A stretch of DNA of 64,000 bases from Harmothoe impar (taxonomy: Eukaryota; Annelida; Polychaeta; Phyllodocida; Polynoidae), in contig OX381713.1 of the NCBI GenBank assembly GCA_947462335.1, positions 19,336,381 to 19,400,380 of the forward strand, given 5' to 3'. Each line of letters opens with the position of its first letter. The stretch's first letter is position 1. A model generated the notes under the pieces. It was not told where the DNA came from and searched no databases. It saw only the letters and a list, made by a program, of their open reading frames with translations. Position numbers and translations under genes: made by a program. This document shows, piece by piece, positions 11,556-23,694 of this stretch.

Positions 11556-12561
11556 CCTGCCCTAACAAGACAACCCATGCCTGCATGGAAATAAGGGGAG
11601 GGGGGGGGTATTTAACAAAATCATATTTAGAAACATGTTCCATACAAAATGATGCGGGATGAAAATCATTTTAGTTTGGTTGGGTGAAATAACTGTATAC
11701 TCTAAATGATCAATGTTACATTCAATACATGCAGAATAAGGTCAATGTTGTCACATATCTGACCTCTGGCTTGTTTACTCTCTACAAATTGTCATGTTCT
11801 TTAGACATACTACTATTTACTATAGCCTCGATGTTTATGATGACATAATAATCGTTGCATCTGTAAGGAGAAGAACCTATAGTGATTGGCTTAGCATCAG
11901 GTTTTATCATGTCAGTAGTTATACCGTAGAGAAAACGTGCAAATAAGATTCATCACTTTTCTCGTACATTTGTCTTTTTTGCAAACTGCCTTTAGCATAT
12001 TGGGTTGGAATGTAATCAATATTTGTAAAAAGAAATCCCACCATATCTACATTAAAATGGCCCTGCATTTCTACTGGTGTCAACATCATGTGCCTGTGAG
12101 GTACATATTATGCTTCATGAACTACAGTACACTTCTTCATAGTCAGTGTTTGGGAGCCGTCCAAGGGGGGCCGGCAGACGAAGACAGGTGTGGGTGACCC
12201 TGTTGCTAGACCGAAAATATGACACAGACCAGGGTGAGCTTCACCTCCACAACTTCTTCTGTACCATGTGACACCACCAGGACATAGGTATCCAGGTAGG
12301 TGTTTATCAGTTACTAAGGTGTGTCCAGAATCTAGGCTTGTCATTGGTCCTAGTACTGGGGCAAGGTCAAGGCCAGGTGAGAACATACCCAGAGTGTAGA
12401 CTTGCATAAGTCCTCTATTGTTTGAACTTATTGAGACACCTTTAGTGTTAAAACACTGTTAAACATATTGGAGTTGTGTCCACATATTTCTAAAGTAACT
12501 GTAGCTTTTTGGTTTTGTCAATTGACTCATCAGTAGCATGTAAGGGTGCAAAAACTTTGCC
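11556..12561. other. unannotated noncoding sequence
   Basis: A G run lies at about 11597-11609. The 12130-12420 part is richer in G+C and has a minus-strand open frame of about 99 codons that matches nothing I recognise. I do not call it a gene. Confidence 0.4.
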
Positions 12562-12594
12562 TATCTTTTATTTTTTGAAAAAATAAAAAATAGA
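12562..12594. repeat. short AT-rich fold-back
   Basis: TATCTTTTATTTTTT is followed almost at once by AAAAAATAAAAAATAGAT, an imperfect palindrome. It could be chance in AT-rich DNA, but it starts a run of four fold-backs in 760 bp. Confidence 0.5.
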
Positions 12595-12691
12595 TCAAGA
12601 CCTCCTGTATGGGATAGTATTGATATTGGGGGTAGACTTGCACTGCATGTTGGTCAGTGTCAGTCTTAGGTCAGAGTGGTGCAATACATAG

Positions 12692-12841
12692 ACAAATGCC
12701 AACGCCCATTGATACCGTCTCTGTTGTATTTCACGAGTGGAGGCTGGGGCAGTATCCCATGAAGCCAAAGGCTGAGTGGGATGCGCCCCAGCCCCCACGA
12801 GTTAAATATATCAGAGCGGTATCAATGTAGTTGGCATTTGT
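12692..12841. repeat. 150-nt imperfect long hairpin
   Basis: The left arm (12692-12749) begins ACAAATGCCAAC, CATTGATACCG and ends GGCTGGGG. The right arm (12786-12841) begins CCCCAGCC and ends GTTGGCATTTGT, with CGGTATCAATG in between. The loop region (12752-12783) is itself a small hairpin: ATCCCATGAAGCC against GGCTGAGTGGGAT. The arms carry bulges and mismatches, so this is an old or tolerated fold-back. It could be a fold-back transposon, a structured RNA or a hairpin-RNA locus. Confidence 0.75.
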
Positions 12842-12895
12842 GTTTATTTTTTTAATTTGAAGCTATTTAATGAAGGAACAACTACTTTTTCTTAG

Positions 12896-12928
12896 CCCAT
12901 TGAATACAGCCACATTGTATTTAATGGG
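12896..12928. repeat. short hairpin, 13-bp arms
   Basis: CCCATTGAATACA and TGTATTTAATGGG are separated by 7 nt. The single mismatch would be a G-U pair in RNA. Confidence 0.6.
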
Positions 12929-13211
12929 GGCATTGAATACGGCCTTCCAGTGCTTAAGCATAGGAGATCTTGTATTTACAAAAAATAAAAACATTGGTAT
13001 TGCTAGAGGCAGGGGGCTTGTAGGTCCTAGGGATCTTGATCCCTCTAGTCTCTATTCTGGTTAAACTTCCTAGGTTAACCAGAACTTACATATATGGACT
13101 TTTGGTCTGTGTCACGGTCAAGGGATTAGCACCAGAGTGCAATACACTGGATCATTCTTTGGTGAACATTTCTCACTCTCCCAGGCCTATTAGTGGTACC
13201 GGGTACCGGGG

Positions 13212-13315
13212 AAGCCATGCATCAAGCCCTCTCTTATGGAGTTGAGTGGCTTTCGGCTATTTCTTTTTTGCGGAAAGCCACTCAACTCCATAAGAGAGGG
13301 CTTGATGCATGGCTT
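13212..13315. repeat. perfect 43-bp inverted repeat with an 18-nt loop
   Basis: The arm at 13212-13254 is matched without a single mismatch by the reverse complement at 13273-13315. It begins AAGCCATGCATCAAGCCC and ends GTTGAGTGGCTTTC. The loop is GGCTATTTCTTTTTTGCG. No flanking duplication is evident. A perfect stem this long is unlikely by chance and would decay quickly without recent formation or constraint. Confidence 0.95.
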
Positions 13316-13409
13316 TTATAGTCAGTGTTGGCAGTTGTGGTCCACGATTCTGGGGTTTCAGCCCGAGATTTCAGGGTTGGAGTGTTAGGGTATGACTGGG
13401 AGCACTTTA

Positions 13410-13582
13410 ACAGATATGCACAGGTTGTGGTAGTGCATCGTACCTTTCCAACTCTGGAAGGATTTAGAGGTTGTGACGGGAAGCTTTACAACACCGACAG
13501 TCCTAAATCCATGCGGAAAGGGTGAGCTGCCCCTGAATGGCTCAGTCTAAATAGAGCTGTGGTGGGCTGCTCCTCTAAACCC
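13410..13582 (+). repeat. block I, copy 1 (partial)
   Basis: Resembles the left half of 39165-39440: CCTTTCCAACTCTGGAAGG, ATTTAGA, then AAATAGAGCTGTGGTG and GCTGCTCCT. The second half of the block is missing; a MITE starts at 13586. Confidence 0.55.
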
Positions 13583-13585
13583 TTA

Positions 13586-13853
13586 AGGGGTGCCTCCACC
13601 AATATCCGTCCATCCGTCCGTCAATAAAAATCGTCCATAAAAGCATCACATACTGGATGGACAGATGAATGGAATGGATGGATGGATCATTTTCCTGATC
13701 CATCCGTCCATCAGTCCGTGCATTCCGTCCATCACAGAGGGGCCAACATGACCAGAAAATCTCTTTTTTTCATAGAAAAAATGGACGGATCACTGTTTTT
13801 TTGGATGATTTTTATGGACGGACGGTTGGACGGACGTTGGTGGAGGCACCTCT
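13586..13853. mobile_element. 268-bp MITE with TTA target duplication
   Basis: About 50 bp of each end are inverted copies: AGGGGTGCCTCCACCAAT at the left and AGAGGTGCCTCCACCAAC on the opposite strand at the right. Both continue into GTCCATCCGTCCGTC-type repeats and ATAAAAATC. A TTA triplet flanks both sides (13583-13585 and 13854-13856). Noncoding; the interior is rich in GGATGGAC and its complement. Confidence 0.85.
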
Positions 13854-13924
13854 TTAGATATATATTATATTAATCCATCTTTAGCACGAGGTAATATAGG
13901 ACTTATTTTTACGAATTGTCGGTT

Positions 13925-14082
13925 TAGGGGCCCTTGATATGTGGGCAATGTAAATCCAACCATTATCATAAGTTTGTTACACTCAGAGCCTTAAGGGCAG
14001 GATTTGTATTTCAAAAGTCCTGACAACCGCAGTGAAAGCTGTGGTTTAGTTGAAATAAAAAATCTCTTGAATCTTGAAATGT
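13925..14082 (+). mobile_element. possible LINE 3'-end stub
   Basis: The segment ends AAATAAAAAATCTCTTGAATC then TTGAAA, like the short tandem-repeat tails of CR1/L2-type LINEs. There is no coding part to confirm it. Confidence 0.3.
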
Positions 14083-14340
14083 TTACCGAACCGCACCAAT
14101 TTTCTTGATATTATGAAAATGCTTCTTCCGCTCGGCCATTACTTTGATCATGTAGGTATGGATTGAATCTGCGCAGCAGAGTGTACACCTATAGAACTTA
14201 AAAAAATACTCATCAATTTTCTTTAAATATCTCATCAACAGAGGGAAAAGCAACTACTAAATAAGTGAAGGAAGAAAACAAAATACTGCGTAGATCTGCA
14301 GACCATTTTTCATATCGTCCCTAGATTAGATAGTCGTTCC

Positions 14341-14389
<49 letters not shown>
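14341..14389. repeat. (TA)n microsatellite
   Basis: About 24 uninterrupted TA units. Confidence 0.97.
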
Positions 14390-14391
<2 letters not shown>

Positions 14392-15742
14392 CTGTGAGTG
14401 GAATTAATATGCCCTTAAGGAATATGATCCTCTTAAAGAGACATCAGGGCTGTTTTGTGTCTGCAGATTGGTACACGGAAGGGGGCAATGCTTGCTCATT
14501 ATTAAAGAGTGAAAAAATGACACTTGTATCAAAGGACATTCGGTTGGCGTTATTTATATCATACTTGCGCTGTACACCTATTAGTGAAGTGAAACAATGC
14601 TTGGAGGGGATAATATGTGTTTTTTTAAATCCTCATTAGAATTTAAGATAGCTGCCGTCTACTATATTGACAGTAATAGAAACGATCACTGTTTAATTAA
14701 ATCTTGATAGCTGATTTTGTCTGTTGTCTATAATCAAGTATCATGTACTGTACTACATAACTGTTTTAAAGTAATGATTTAACCACATATATGCTACATT
14801 ATTATTTTGTGATTCACAAAATCGTTATGTAAGACTGTGATCTTAGTAAAAAGTGAAAAAAAAATCGTGCTCAAATAAAATGATTGAAATGTTGTAAATC
14901 AACAGCGACCACTGGGGAGACGTACTTATAGAGCCCTATATAAACACAATTCATAAACACATTATCCTATGTTGTCAAAAAAGACTCATGCAATGTTAGA
15001 TTCTAAGGTAGGTTTAGGAGCTCCCTCACCAAGAGTTGGCAAATGACCTACCGTTCACTCTCCCTCACTTCATAGCTGCATAGCATGACCTACAGGTCAC
15101 GTACCCTTAAAGCTGGGCCCTCAGGGAATGAGTTCAGCATTTTCCATACATAGACTAAAATAACAGTTCCACCAGAGGGCAGCAGTGTTTGGACAGGGAA
15201 CCATGAGTATTGTCCAGCTACAACATATTCACCCTATCTTGTGCCTGTAAGAGCTGAGCTCCCAGGTCACACCCACTTGAAAAGCGTTAATCAATGTGGC
15301 CCTATAACGTAGTCGCTTTATAACCATAGTGTGCATTGAATGGTTTCGAGGTACATGCTATTTTGAACAGCATTTAGGATTGTGCACTCGATTTGAAGGT
15401 GAACAAAGGCAATCTGTTAAAACAGACGGGACCACTATCTCCAGGAAATCCCTCCATCATGCTATCCACCAGCTCAATATCGCCCCATTTAACCCGAGCC
15501 TATGTGTCTCATGCTTGAAGAAACATCACAATTCACACATTAATCTATATAGCGCATGGTGGAGCTATAATTGCAACAATTATTTCACCAAAATGAAATA
15601 GTCCTCGGGGATTGACATCGTTGATGGTCTTTCACGTAGTGGAAAGAACTATTTCAACAATTATGTGGCTATAGCCATATCATATAGAAGATTATAACAA
15701 TCTAGAATGCCTCAATTAATGCCATATTGAATGGACATCGAC
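14390..15742. other. unannotated noncoding sequence
   Basis: No recognised gene or repeat. Open frames of 81-90 codons here have no recognisable domain. Confidence 0.4.
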
Positions 15743-15746
15743 TTAA

Positions 15747-16443
15747 CTCTTCCTTTACCGATCGCGCCTTTTGGCGAATTTACCCCTCAAGACCGATTGC
15801 GCCTTTAGGCACAAAATCGGCCGTTTTTTGGCCGATTTTGGCCGATTTTTGGCCCTCTGTGCTTTGCTTAAAAATTGGTAGAATCCCATGATTTTTTCTG
15901 ACAGTGGTCTATGGCATATTGTCTCTGCATATCTTAATCGGTTTGTACATACATTAACTATTCTAAAAATGCTAGGCACCTCAACTTGCATGAGATTCAT
16001 CTCATTTTTAATATAATTTGAGCAATATTTAAGGCAAAAATCATGAAAAATGTCAAACAATATTGTTTTTTGGGTGAAAAAAGATTTTGCCCAATTTTTC
16101 ATGCTGAAAAAGATAGTACCAAAAGTTTAGGTCTATTTTGATGCACTATGGCCTAAATATAAGTTGCCATGGCAACATATACACGAAAATAAGCTAAATT
16201 AAATTGCAAATAGGGCTTTATCTCCCTAATTGGAACACATAGAGCGATTTAGGATATTACTTTCTGGTCATTCGATACTGTTCATTTTGTCATAGATGTA
16301 CTTCTAATTAGAATATTTACAAAATTCTTTCAGTTTCTGAAAGGTTAGGCCATCCCCTACATCTTAATATTCCATTTAAATTTCATCTGAAACAATCTGG
16401 TTTTGGGAGAGGTGCCTTTATTTGGGACGTGGTAAAGGAAGAG
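15747..16443. mobile_element. 697-bp TTAA-type non-autonomous DNA transposon
   Basis: Exact 13-bp inverted ends CTCTTCCTTTACC are flanked on both sides by TTAA (15743-15746 and 16444-16447). TTAA targets are known for piggyBac and Kolobok superfamilies; the ends do not tell me which. Near the left end GGCCGATTTT-type sequence is repeated (15820-15850). A minus-strand frame of 115 codons inside has no recognisable domain. Confidence 0.85.
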
Positions 16444-16447
16444 TTAA

Positions 16448-17559
16448 TTAATGAGCCTTCCATTTTAACCATTGGAATAGCATGGGTGCTACGATTGATA
16501 CCCGCTATAGGTTATCCATGTTATCAGCTAAAGAGATGATACTGACTATGTATACTACCTTATCACTTCGCCTTTTGTGCAAGGTGACCTGGAACTTGAG
16601 TACACTAGAGGCTTAACCAGGTCCAGGATCTTGACACTAATAACTCGGCACTAATTGAACAAGGAACCTTGAACTTTTGATAAGATAGTCAGTACAAGGT
16701 GTGAGAGTATGGAAACTGGTAAATGGGATGATTATATTATACGTGCGTTAGCCATTGTCCAATGCCACAAAAGTGTTGACAATTGGGTAGCTATAACTAA
16801 TGAAAAAGATGCACCAATAATGGTCCTACACCCTGGCTGAGTGTACCTGAGCGGCTCTCTGAGCAGCTTTGTATAAAAGGATTGCACCAAGTACCCCATA
16901 TCTGAACGCTCGATGTGCAAGTTGCATAACTGGACAGTTGACATAAAAAACCTTGGCATCATTTGTGTATATACTAAACATTGATATTCTATTGAGGTCC
17001 TGTCTTTCAGTATCTCCTTGGCATTGCATTGAAAAACTTCGTTTGTAATAAGATTACTTTGCCAAAATAAAATTTCGAAAAACAGAAACAACAAAAAACA
17101 TGTAGCCCCAAGCGCTGCTGGTAACTAGATATGGTAAGAAGTGACTCCTCATATAGTAGGTAATGTTACATCTAACCAGAATAAACCATTAGTTGATTAT
17201 GGCTCCCTGACAAAGTCAGAGTAATAAAAATGGTATAGGGTTCATTAGATGAAATAAACTGTGCACACAACCATTTACCACCACGCAATGACCCAGCTGG
17301 CATCATTGTTTTATGGGTCCCATATGGGTCCTTGGTTGACAATCATGTGACACCAACAATAGTTTTGTCCTGGGCTGCCATTGAGCGCATATGCAATTGC
17401 CCAGATTTGAAATGCCCAGTTTGAACAGCATATAAAATTTACATTCGGCTTTCTAAATTAAAAGAGCAAAAAGATGCGTCTTTCATCCCGATATTACCCC
17501 AAGGTAAAGAAGGTTTAGTCAAATACTACCAAATATTCTATCTTATGGAAGTGGTTTTT
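16448..17559. other. unannotated noncoding sequence
   Basis: No gene seen. GGGTCCCATATGGGTCC at about 17319-17335 is a short palindrome. Confidence 0.4.
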
Positions 17560-18655
17560 TGATCCCATTTTAAATCTTAAATTTCTTCAAATGATGGTCA
17601 AGTGTGAATGAACCAATGAAAAATGCCCAATGGAGGCATGGACTACTAATAAGGCTCATATTTTACAGACACCTCTCAGGGAATCACAAATCAGAATGAA
17701 AGGATATTGAACCCAAACTTTAAATCAAGGGCCAGTAAATGCATGTCCTTTGTTACATCAGGAAGCGACTAGAAAAAATCCCATTCATCAATCAGGAATT
17801 TCATTTTTGCAAAACATTAAAGACATTGCTAATCCTGAGATATTTTCTTATTGTGCTTCGTTTCCATATTCGCTTCCTGTGAGGTAATTTGATCCATGCA
17901 AAGTGCCTAGTAGGGTTGCTCAGTGGCCCTTTTACCTGTGAATGGCCCATGTTAATTAATCCCTTCATTAAATCCATATTCCTGTCACTTTTTTTATCAT
18001 CTCCAACACATTGGTGTCACAAGGAGCAGGCTCTGTTAAAGTTATAAAAGTCCATACGGGACCTGTCATGGCATGCGAAAGGACCTCACAGCTGCACTTT
18101 TCTGGCCCATAAGGATACTTTCCCAATTATTGTTCTTTTCTATATTGTGCAGTCTTCATACCTGTATTCTTTAGTCTGCATATTTTGACACTTTGCAAGC
18201 AATAGGTGGAAATTCTGCGTACCCTTTTGTTTATAATGTTCATATTAGGCTTCCAACAAATGTAGTTCAATCTACCAAATCAAAAGTCTTAATTACTACA
18301 AAACTCTTATTACTACAGTAGTAAAATTGAATAATCAGAAACATACATGTATACGGATCAACACACATCTTGTAGTGATGTCGGATAATTTTACTACAAT
18401 TGTATGGCTATAACATTGTGTAGGGAATCAATATATTTTGATATAATTGTATTATAGAGCCATGCTATCTATAAATTCCACTGTCATACATTACCCAAAA
18501 ATAAAGAGAATATTCCATCGCTCTATCTTATACGCCTTCTGTGTATTTCTCATGTATACAGTATAACTGTCATCTGACTAAAAACAATGTCCTTTATAGG
18601 TTCTGTAACTAAGCCAATTGGGTAAGATGCAACCTGTATGTGAGCAGAACTATCA
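17560..18655 (+). repeat. block D, copy 1 (longest)
   Basis: Matches 26313-27110 along most of its length, and 35530-35728 plus 37030-37200 in part, all on the plus strand. Landmarks: AATGATGGTCAA, GGAGGCATGGACTAC, GACACCTCTCAGG, CTTCCTG then GAGGTAATTTG, TCTCCAACACATTGGTGTCA, CATACGGGACCTGT, CACAGCTGCA, ACGCCTTCTGTGTATTTCT, AAGCCAATTGGGTAAG. Copy 1 has about 380 bp more than copy 2 between 18140 and 18520. Indels between copies exclude a reading frame. Confidence 0.85.
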
Positions 18656-18696
18656 CTCCGGTCTTCCGGAAACTAAGGCAATATACTAATACTTCC

Positions 18697-18698
<2 letters not shown>

Positions 18699-18793
<95 letters not shown>
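18699..18793. repeat. (AT)n microsatellite, nearly pure
   Basis: AT dinucleotides with one AAA interruption near 18736. Confidence 0.97.
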
Positions 18794-18795
<2 letters not shown>

Positions 18796-19054
18796 CAGTA
18801 TGGTGACGTCCATACTTAAGTTAATATATATATATAATATTTAGAGAGAGCATTGACAGATGGCCTTGTGTTTCCTGTATGGTTGCGGCATGACAGATTA
18901 CATTATGTGGTGTGTTTTACGGAATCAGGCAATGAAATATTTGCATATGATGGCACCAAATGTGCAACAAATGTTAAGAACAGTTACTAGTAAGGGATTG
19001 AGCATTGGCTAAAGAAGGTCGCTATAATACGTGTCCCAGGTTTAGTTGTGAGCT

Positions 19055-19175
19055 TAAATTGCGGACCTTGTATGACAACCCAGCACTGCTTCAGCAGGAG
19101 GTAATCTGGGACTAATCTGATCAGCAGGCCAGGTACCTGCCCCATAACCAACTGTCAGGACCCTACATAAATGTG
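19055..19175 (+). repeat. block I, copy 2
   Basis: CCTTGTATGACAACCCAGCA, CTGC-TCAGCAGGAGGTAATC and CTAATC-GATCA are shared with 39165-39440 and, more loosely, with 49795-50020 and 33890-33990. A MITE at 19180 interrupts its right side. Confidence 0.8.
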
Positions 19176-19179
19176 ACCA

Positions 19180-19337
19180 GTTTTAACGAAATGGGTCGGA
19201 AGTCGCATATTAAAAATGTGGTGATATTGCCAGATTCGTGTACAGCCCATCAAGAGCTTTCATTTGATGTATGACAAGTGTTATATTGCCCAATATTCAC
19301 TCTTAAAGGTGTGACTTCCGACCCATTTCGTTAAAAC
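19180..19337. mobile_element. 158-bp MITE with 25-bp perfect inverted ends
   Basis: GTTTTAACGAAATGGGTCGG followed by AAGTC at the left; the exact reverse complement ends at 19337. It sits within or at the edge of block I. No clear target duplication. Confidence 0.85.
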
Positions 19338-20899
19338 GGTTAATGGGATAGGATTAGTTACAACTGCCTTAACTACTTAAAAACCTGTTTATAGCCTATG
19401 AAGCATATAGTGATTTCTAGAATTATGGACTCTTTTCTTTCCGTTAAGAATAACAATGCGTTATCCTCTCATGTTTGACTACCTTGCAATATAATGCCAT
19501 GAGAGAAATACAGATTTACCACATGAGATCTGTTGAGGGATATAAGCAATATGTTGTCTGAGTCTCTACATTTAATAACATTCTTTATACACTAGTGACA
19601 TAGTACCTAGAGATGCTTAAAAATGCTATTATACCTCCAATTCGTTTTCTTCATTTGTATCTCAGATGATTATAACCCCCTTTCCCTCCACTAATATTAT
19701 ATTTATTATGGCAGTGAATGAGTCTTACTATAAACAGTGCGAGCTTCCAACCTCAACTATTGGGAGCTTTAACTTCTGGTGGGAAGGAAGATATTGTGTA
19801 TTCTGTGCTGTTAACAAACTTGAGGTGGCAGCATGAGATGCAAACCACTGGTAGGAGTCATACAGTATAGAATACTAGCATCTGATGTGAATACAAATGA
19901 CGCAGGGCTGAGGTAATTAAGAACTGAACTCTTTTCTTGATTATTCATTCCTCTTCATCTGCTTCCTTTAAATTAGCATGGCTAAAAGTCACAAAATATG
20001 TTGGCATACTACCAAAATTCCCCTAAAAAAGAGATTGTCTACAACTATGCAGAACGTGAAATATCTATATATCTGAGGTATTATGGTAGCTTTAACCAAC
20101 TGCATGGTTTCTTGATACAGCAAAGTGCAAAGCGAAAACTGTGACTGTTCACAAAATTTGATTTAATTCATAGAGATCCTAAAAACAGGTATTGTTATTA
20201 AAGGACATTATTTATACTCTCATTGTTGAACTTATTTTAATGCAACACCGCTATTATGAGGAGGTGAGGGGGCATCACTCAAAAAGAGTAGTGTAGTGCA
20301 GAGCATGTGTACACAAGGGCACCAGTAGGTAAACAAGCAATGGATACTTAAAATAATAGGCTCAGACAAAACAGATAGCTTGTCTCATTGTTTGAGCATC
20401 ATGCCATCCCAGATAGAAAAGGTCGTGTGGTCCCACATGGTGTCAACGGTTTGTTCACGATGTGGTCCGTAGTAAGGCTAACTGGTGGGATCTCATTTGT
20501 TAAGACCACGTAGGGTAGCCAACTTAGGCTCAGATCAGGTTCTGCATGGCTTTTCTAATTTGTGCTCAGATTGGGGTTAAGACGGGTCGTATAAATTTCA
20601 AGCAGGCCTGTAACCAATTGCAACATGAAGCATATCTCCATACTTAAGCCAATTGTAATGCACTATGGGTGGTGTCTATAGTTGTTCCTTGGAGAAACTC
20701 CTTTCCATCATTTACACATCTGCACAGATTAATGGGCTTCAGGGATTTTGGAACAGTCATTCTCTTTCCCTGGTGATATTTTAAGAAGTGAATTTATGTG
20801 AATTGAAAAACGAGAGGGCCTAAACCTAACCTTGAAGAACTTTATATAAAACAGATTTATATGATCAGAGGTGATTCCTGGCTATATCATTGGCGATAT
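19338..20899. other. unannotated noncoding sequence
   Basis: No gene or clear repeat seen. Confidence 0.4.
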
Positions 20900-22770
20900 C
20901 AGAGGCGCCGATACAATTGTTTTATTTCAACCTGATAGCTATTGAGCCCATTTTATTAATAGGTGAAAGAACAAGTCAAGGATATAAATGTAAATACGTC
21001 CTCTGGACTAGAAAACCTGTCTAATCAAGTGGTGATGGATGCATTTATGGCTGTTCCCCAAAAAATTACAGCTTTAATAAACTGTACCTTTGATACGTGT
21101 AAGGTCCCATTGGCCGGGAAAACTGCTATACTTGTACCAGTATTTAAGTCTGGTGATGCCAAATGTGTAAGTAATTATTGCCAAATTGCCCTGACGCCAT
21201 GTAAGATTACTGAAAAGTTGGTACATAAGCATATCTACAACTTTATTGACCATCATGGGTTGTTGACTGACAAATAAGGTGGCTTCCGCCCGGGTTTCTC
21301 TACACTGACATCACTTGTGGCTTTTACCGATGATGTGGCAAGGGGACTAAATGTGGCAAAGCCCACGGCCGCAGCTTTTATTGACCTTAGTAAGGCGATT
21401 GACACCGTAGACCACCTTATCTTACTAAAAAAGCTAGAAATGTATGGCATTAGAGACTCTAACTTGAGTTGGCTAAGCAGTTACCTGCATGGCCGGACCC
21501 AAAAAACTAAGGTAAATGGGCTCATGTCTGGCACGAGAAGGGTGGTCTGCGGTGTCCCGCAAGGGTCTATACTAGGGCCGTTACTGTTTTTGCTCTATGT
21601 AAATGATCTCCCCAAGTGCATAACTAGTTCCTCTATAATGTTATGGGCAGATGATACTGTGATTTATAATACAGGAGCGGAGATAAAACACGTTGAGAGT
21701 GACTTGCAGGCCAGTCTTGATAAATTCTCATTGTGGGGGGTTCAAAATAAATCAACAGTTAATACAAAGAAAACCAAAATCATGTGTTTCACAGCCTCCA
21801 AAAGAAAACTAAACAAATTTGATATATCTCTATTGTTGGACAACACAAAAATAAATTCCATCATATAAATATCTGGGAGTCACTCTGGACCCTCATCTGA
21901 AGTTTGATTTGTGCATTAAAACCATGAAGCAGACTGTTTTATATAAAACTTATATGTTAGCTTGCAAAAAAGGGTCGATGACTGAACAAACTGTGCTCCA
22001 GATCTACAAGAGTATGGTGGTCCCTTATTTTGATTATGGGGATATCTTGTTTATGTGTACAAACCAAGACCTATTAGATGATTTGCAAGTAGCCCAAAAC
22101 CGGTGTATAAAGATCTGTTTACAAGTCCCCATGCTAACAAATACAGAGTATATCCATACTAGAACTAAAATTCCCCTCCTCAAGGACAGACGTATGTACC
22201 ACTTATACATGTTCATGTATTCTAGGTTAAAAGATCAGCACTATTGTGATAACAGAGATTCAAATACAAGAGGCTTCCAGGGTCCAATTCTGAAAAGACT
22301 GACTCCACATGATGGGGTTTATTTTAAGAGTGTTGAGCATTTTGGAGCCATGATATGGAATCAGCTATTGCCAGATTGTAGGTCTCTCCCCTCTAAACAA
22401 TCCTTTAAATGTGACAGAAAGGAATGGTTAAGTAACCAAATACCCAATGTATGTGGATAAATGAATGTGTGTTAGAAGTTGATACTATATTATAGCTTTA
22501 AGAGACACATTAGAAATGTGCTAAGAGAGAAATACTGGTCTTGCATACTGTTAATATGTCATATCAACCCTGGTCCTTCTTACAAGGAAAGGGTCCCTCA
22601 CGAAGTATCAGCCAGGCTGAGAGGGACCTTTCTTTATACTCAGGAAAATGATCACATTGTCTACCTTATACTCATGGGAAGTTAAAGATGTTTGGGAATT
22701 ATTGATCTATATACTTTTATTTTGATGTAACTGTAAATTTCCTGACGACAAATAAAGATAAATGTTATCA
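20900..22770 (+). mobile_element. 5'-truncated, decayed CR1/L2-like LINE
   Basis: A non-LTR retrotransposon remnant holding the reverse transcriptase and C-terminal region but no endonuclease. It ends in AT-rich 3' sequence with AATAAAGATAAATG near 22750-22765. The 5' boundary is uncertain: FQP-type residues upstream of 20963 in another frame suggest the homology begins near 20920. Confidence 0.85.
20963..22460 (+). pseudogene. LINE ORF2 reverse transcriptase remnant, three pieces
   Basis: Piece 1 (20963-21277) carries the fingers region and ends at a TAA stop. Reading on in the same frame gives GGFRPGFSTLTSL, so the stop is an inactivating mutation. Piece 2 (to 21868) has FIDLSKAIDTVDH, GVPQGSILGPLLF and WADDTVIY, the A, B and C palm motifs. 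The usual Tyr of YADD is Trp here, though both aspartates remain. A frame change near 21860 precedes KYLGVTLDPHLKF. Piece 3 (21909-22460) is the thumb and C-terminal region. No endonuclease is present. The element is dead and is a different family from the one at 54.9-58.8 kb, judged by the divergent motifs. Confidence 0.9.
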
Positions 22771-23284
22771 AAATGGTCCAGTGACCAGAACTGTATCTAT
22801 GCTGCACATTAGAGTCAGCAAACTGTACAAGTCCATATATGTGACATGCACTGGGAAAAGGGACCTGAGTGCACCCTGCTTTAGGGTTCGTTTTCGCAGA
22901 ACGTGCCACATATATGTCTACAATCTAGAACAAATGGTTATTTGGACCATTGATTTACCTGGTAATAGGCTTATGGGTCTTAAATGCCCAGATCCCGGTA
23001 ACCCTACAGCAACTGCCGGAGTGAAGAGAAAAAATGTACTCAGCCCATAGATAGAGCGGGTGGGGGGTTTAAGTCATTAACATTTAAAGAAATGCTCCTC
23101 TGAGGAATCGTGACACCTGTAGCAGCCTTTCAAGCCGCAGGGAAGTGACATTTACTAAGACACATGCTAACAACCATACATTCACCATGTATATTGCTTC
23201 TCTGATCAACACCCGAGAAGAGAAGTTCTGACTACCAAGACTACAGGGTGTTAGAAGGATTTCCATGAAGTGAATATAATTAGG
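22771..23284. other. unannotated noncoding sequence
   Basis: Nothing recognised. Confidence 0.4.
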
Positions 23285-23385
23285 GAACCAATCCTGACAG
23301 AAGGGCTGTTGTCAATTGTTGCAGGGCTGGCAGTGATTTAGTGCTTCTGTAATGACACTGGCAGCACAACTGCAATGACATCCAA
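23285..23385 (+). repeat. block B, copy 1
   Basis: CCTGACAG, GCAGGGCTGGCAGTGATTTA, CTTCTGTAATGACACTGGCA are shared with 28165-28265, 42795-42935 and, more weakly, 48220-48325. Confidence 0.75.
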
Positions 23386-23694
23386 TAGGCATCCTCAGAC
23401 ACTGAGCACGCTAAAGGATCCCTAGGGGAAAATCTAGCTTTCCTGCTAAAGATCAAGACTTACTCTATGATACACACCTGACATATCATCTTACATAAAT
23501 CTTATATCAGCAATTACCGGATGTCTCTATAACATTATGTTGAAGGACCCAAGGCCTGATGTTTACCATAGGGTAAAGGGGGATAGGGGCAGAGGGGACT
23601 GGGCACCCAATTAAAGAAGACGGGGTTTTCTTCGTGATTTCAAGACAATTAAAAAAGGAATGATATTTTGAGGAATCTTTTAAAGACATATCAA

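Noticed and set aside
12108..12407. 99-codon minus-strand frame in a G+C-richer stretch
   Set aside because: No recognisable motif and no splice context; composition alone explains it.
23320..23370. miRNA-like sequence in block B (GGCAGTG near both ends)
   Set aside because: The two CTGGCAG words are direct, not inverted, so they do not form a stem.
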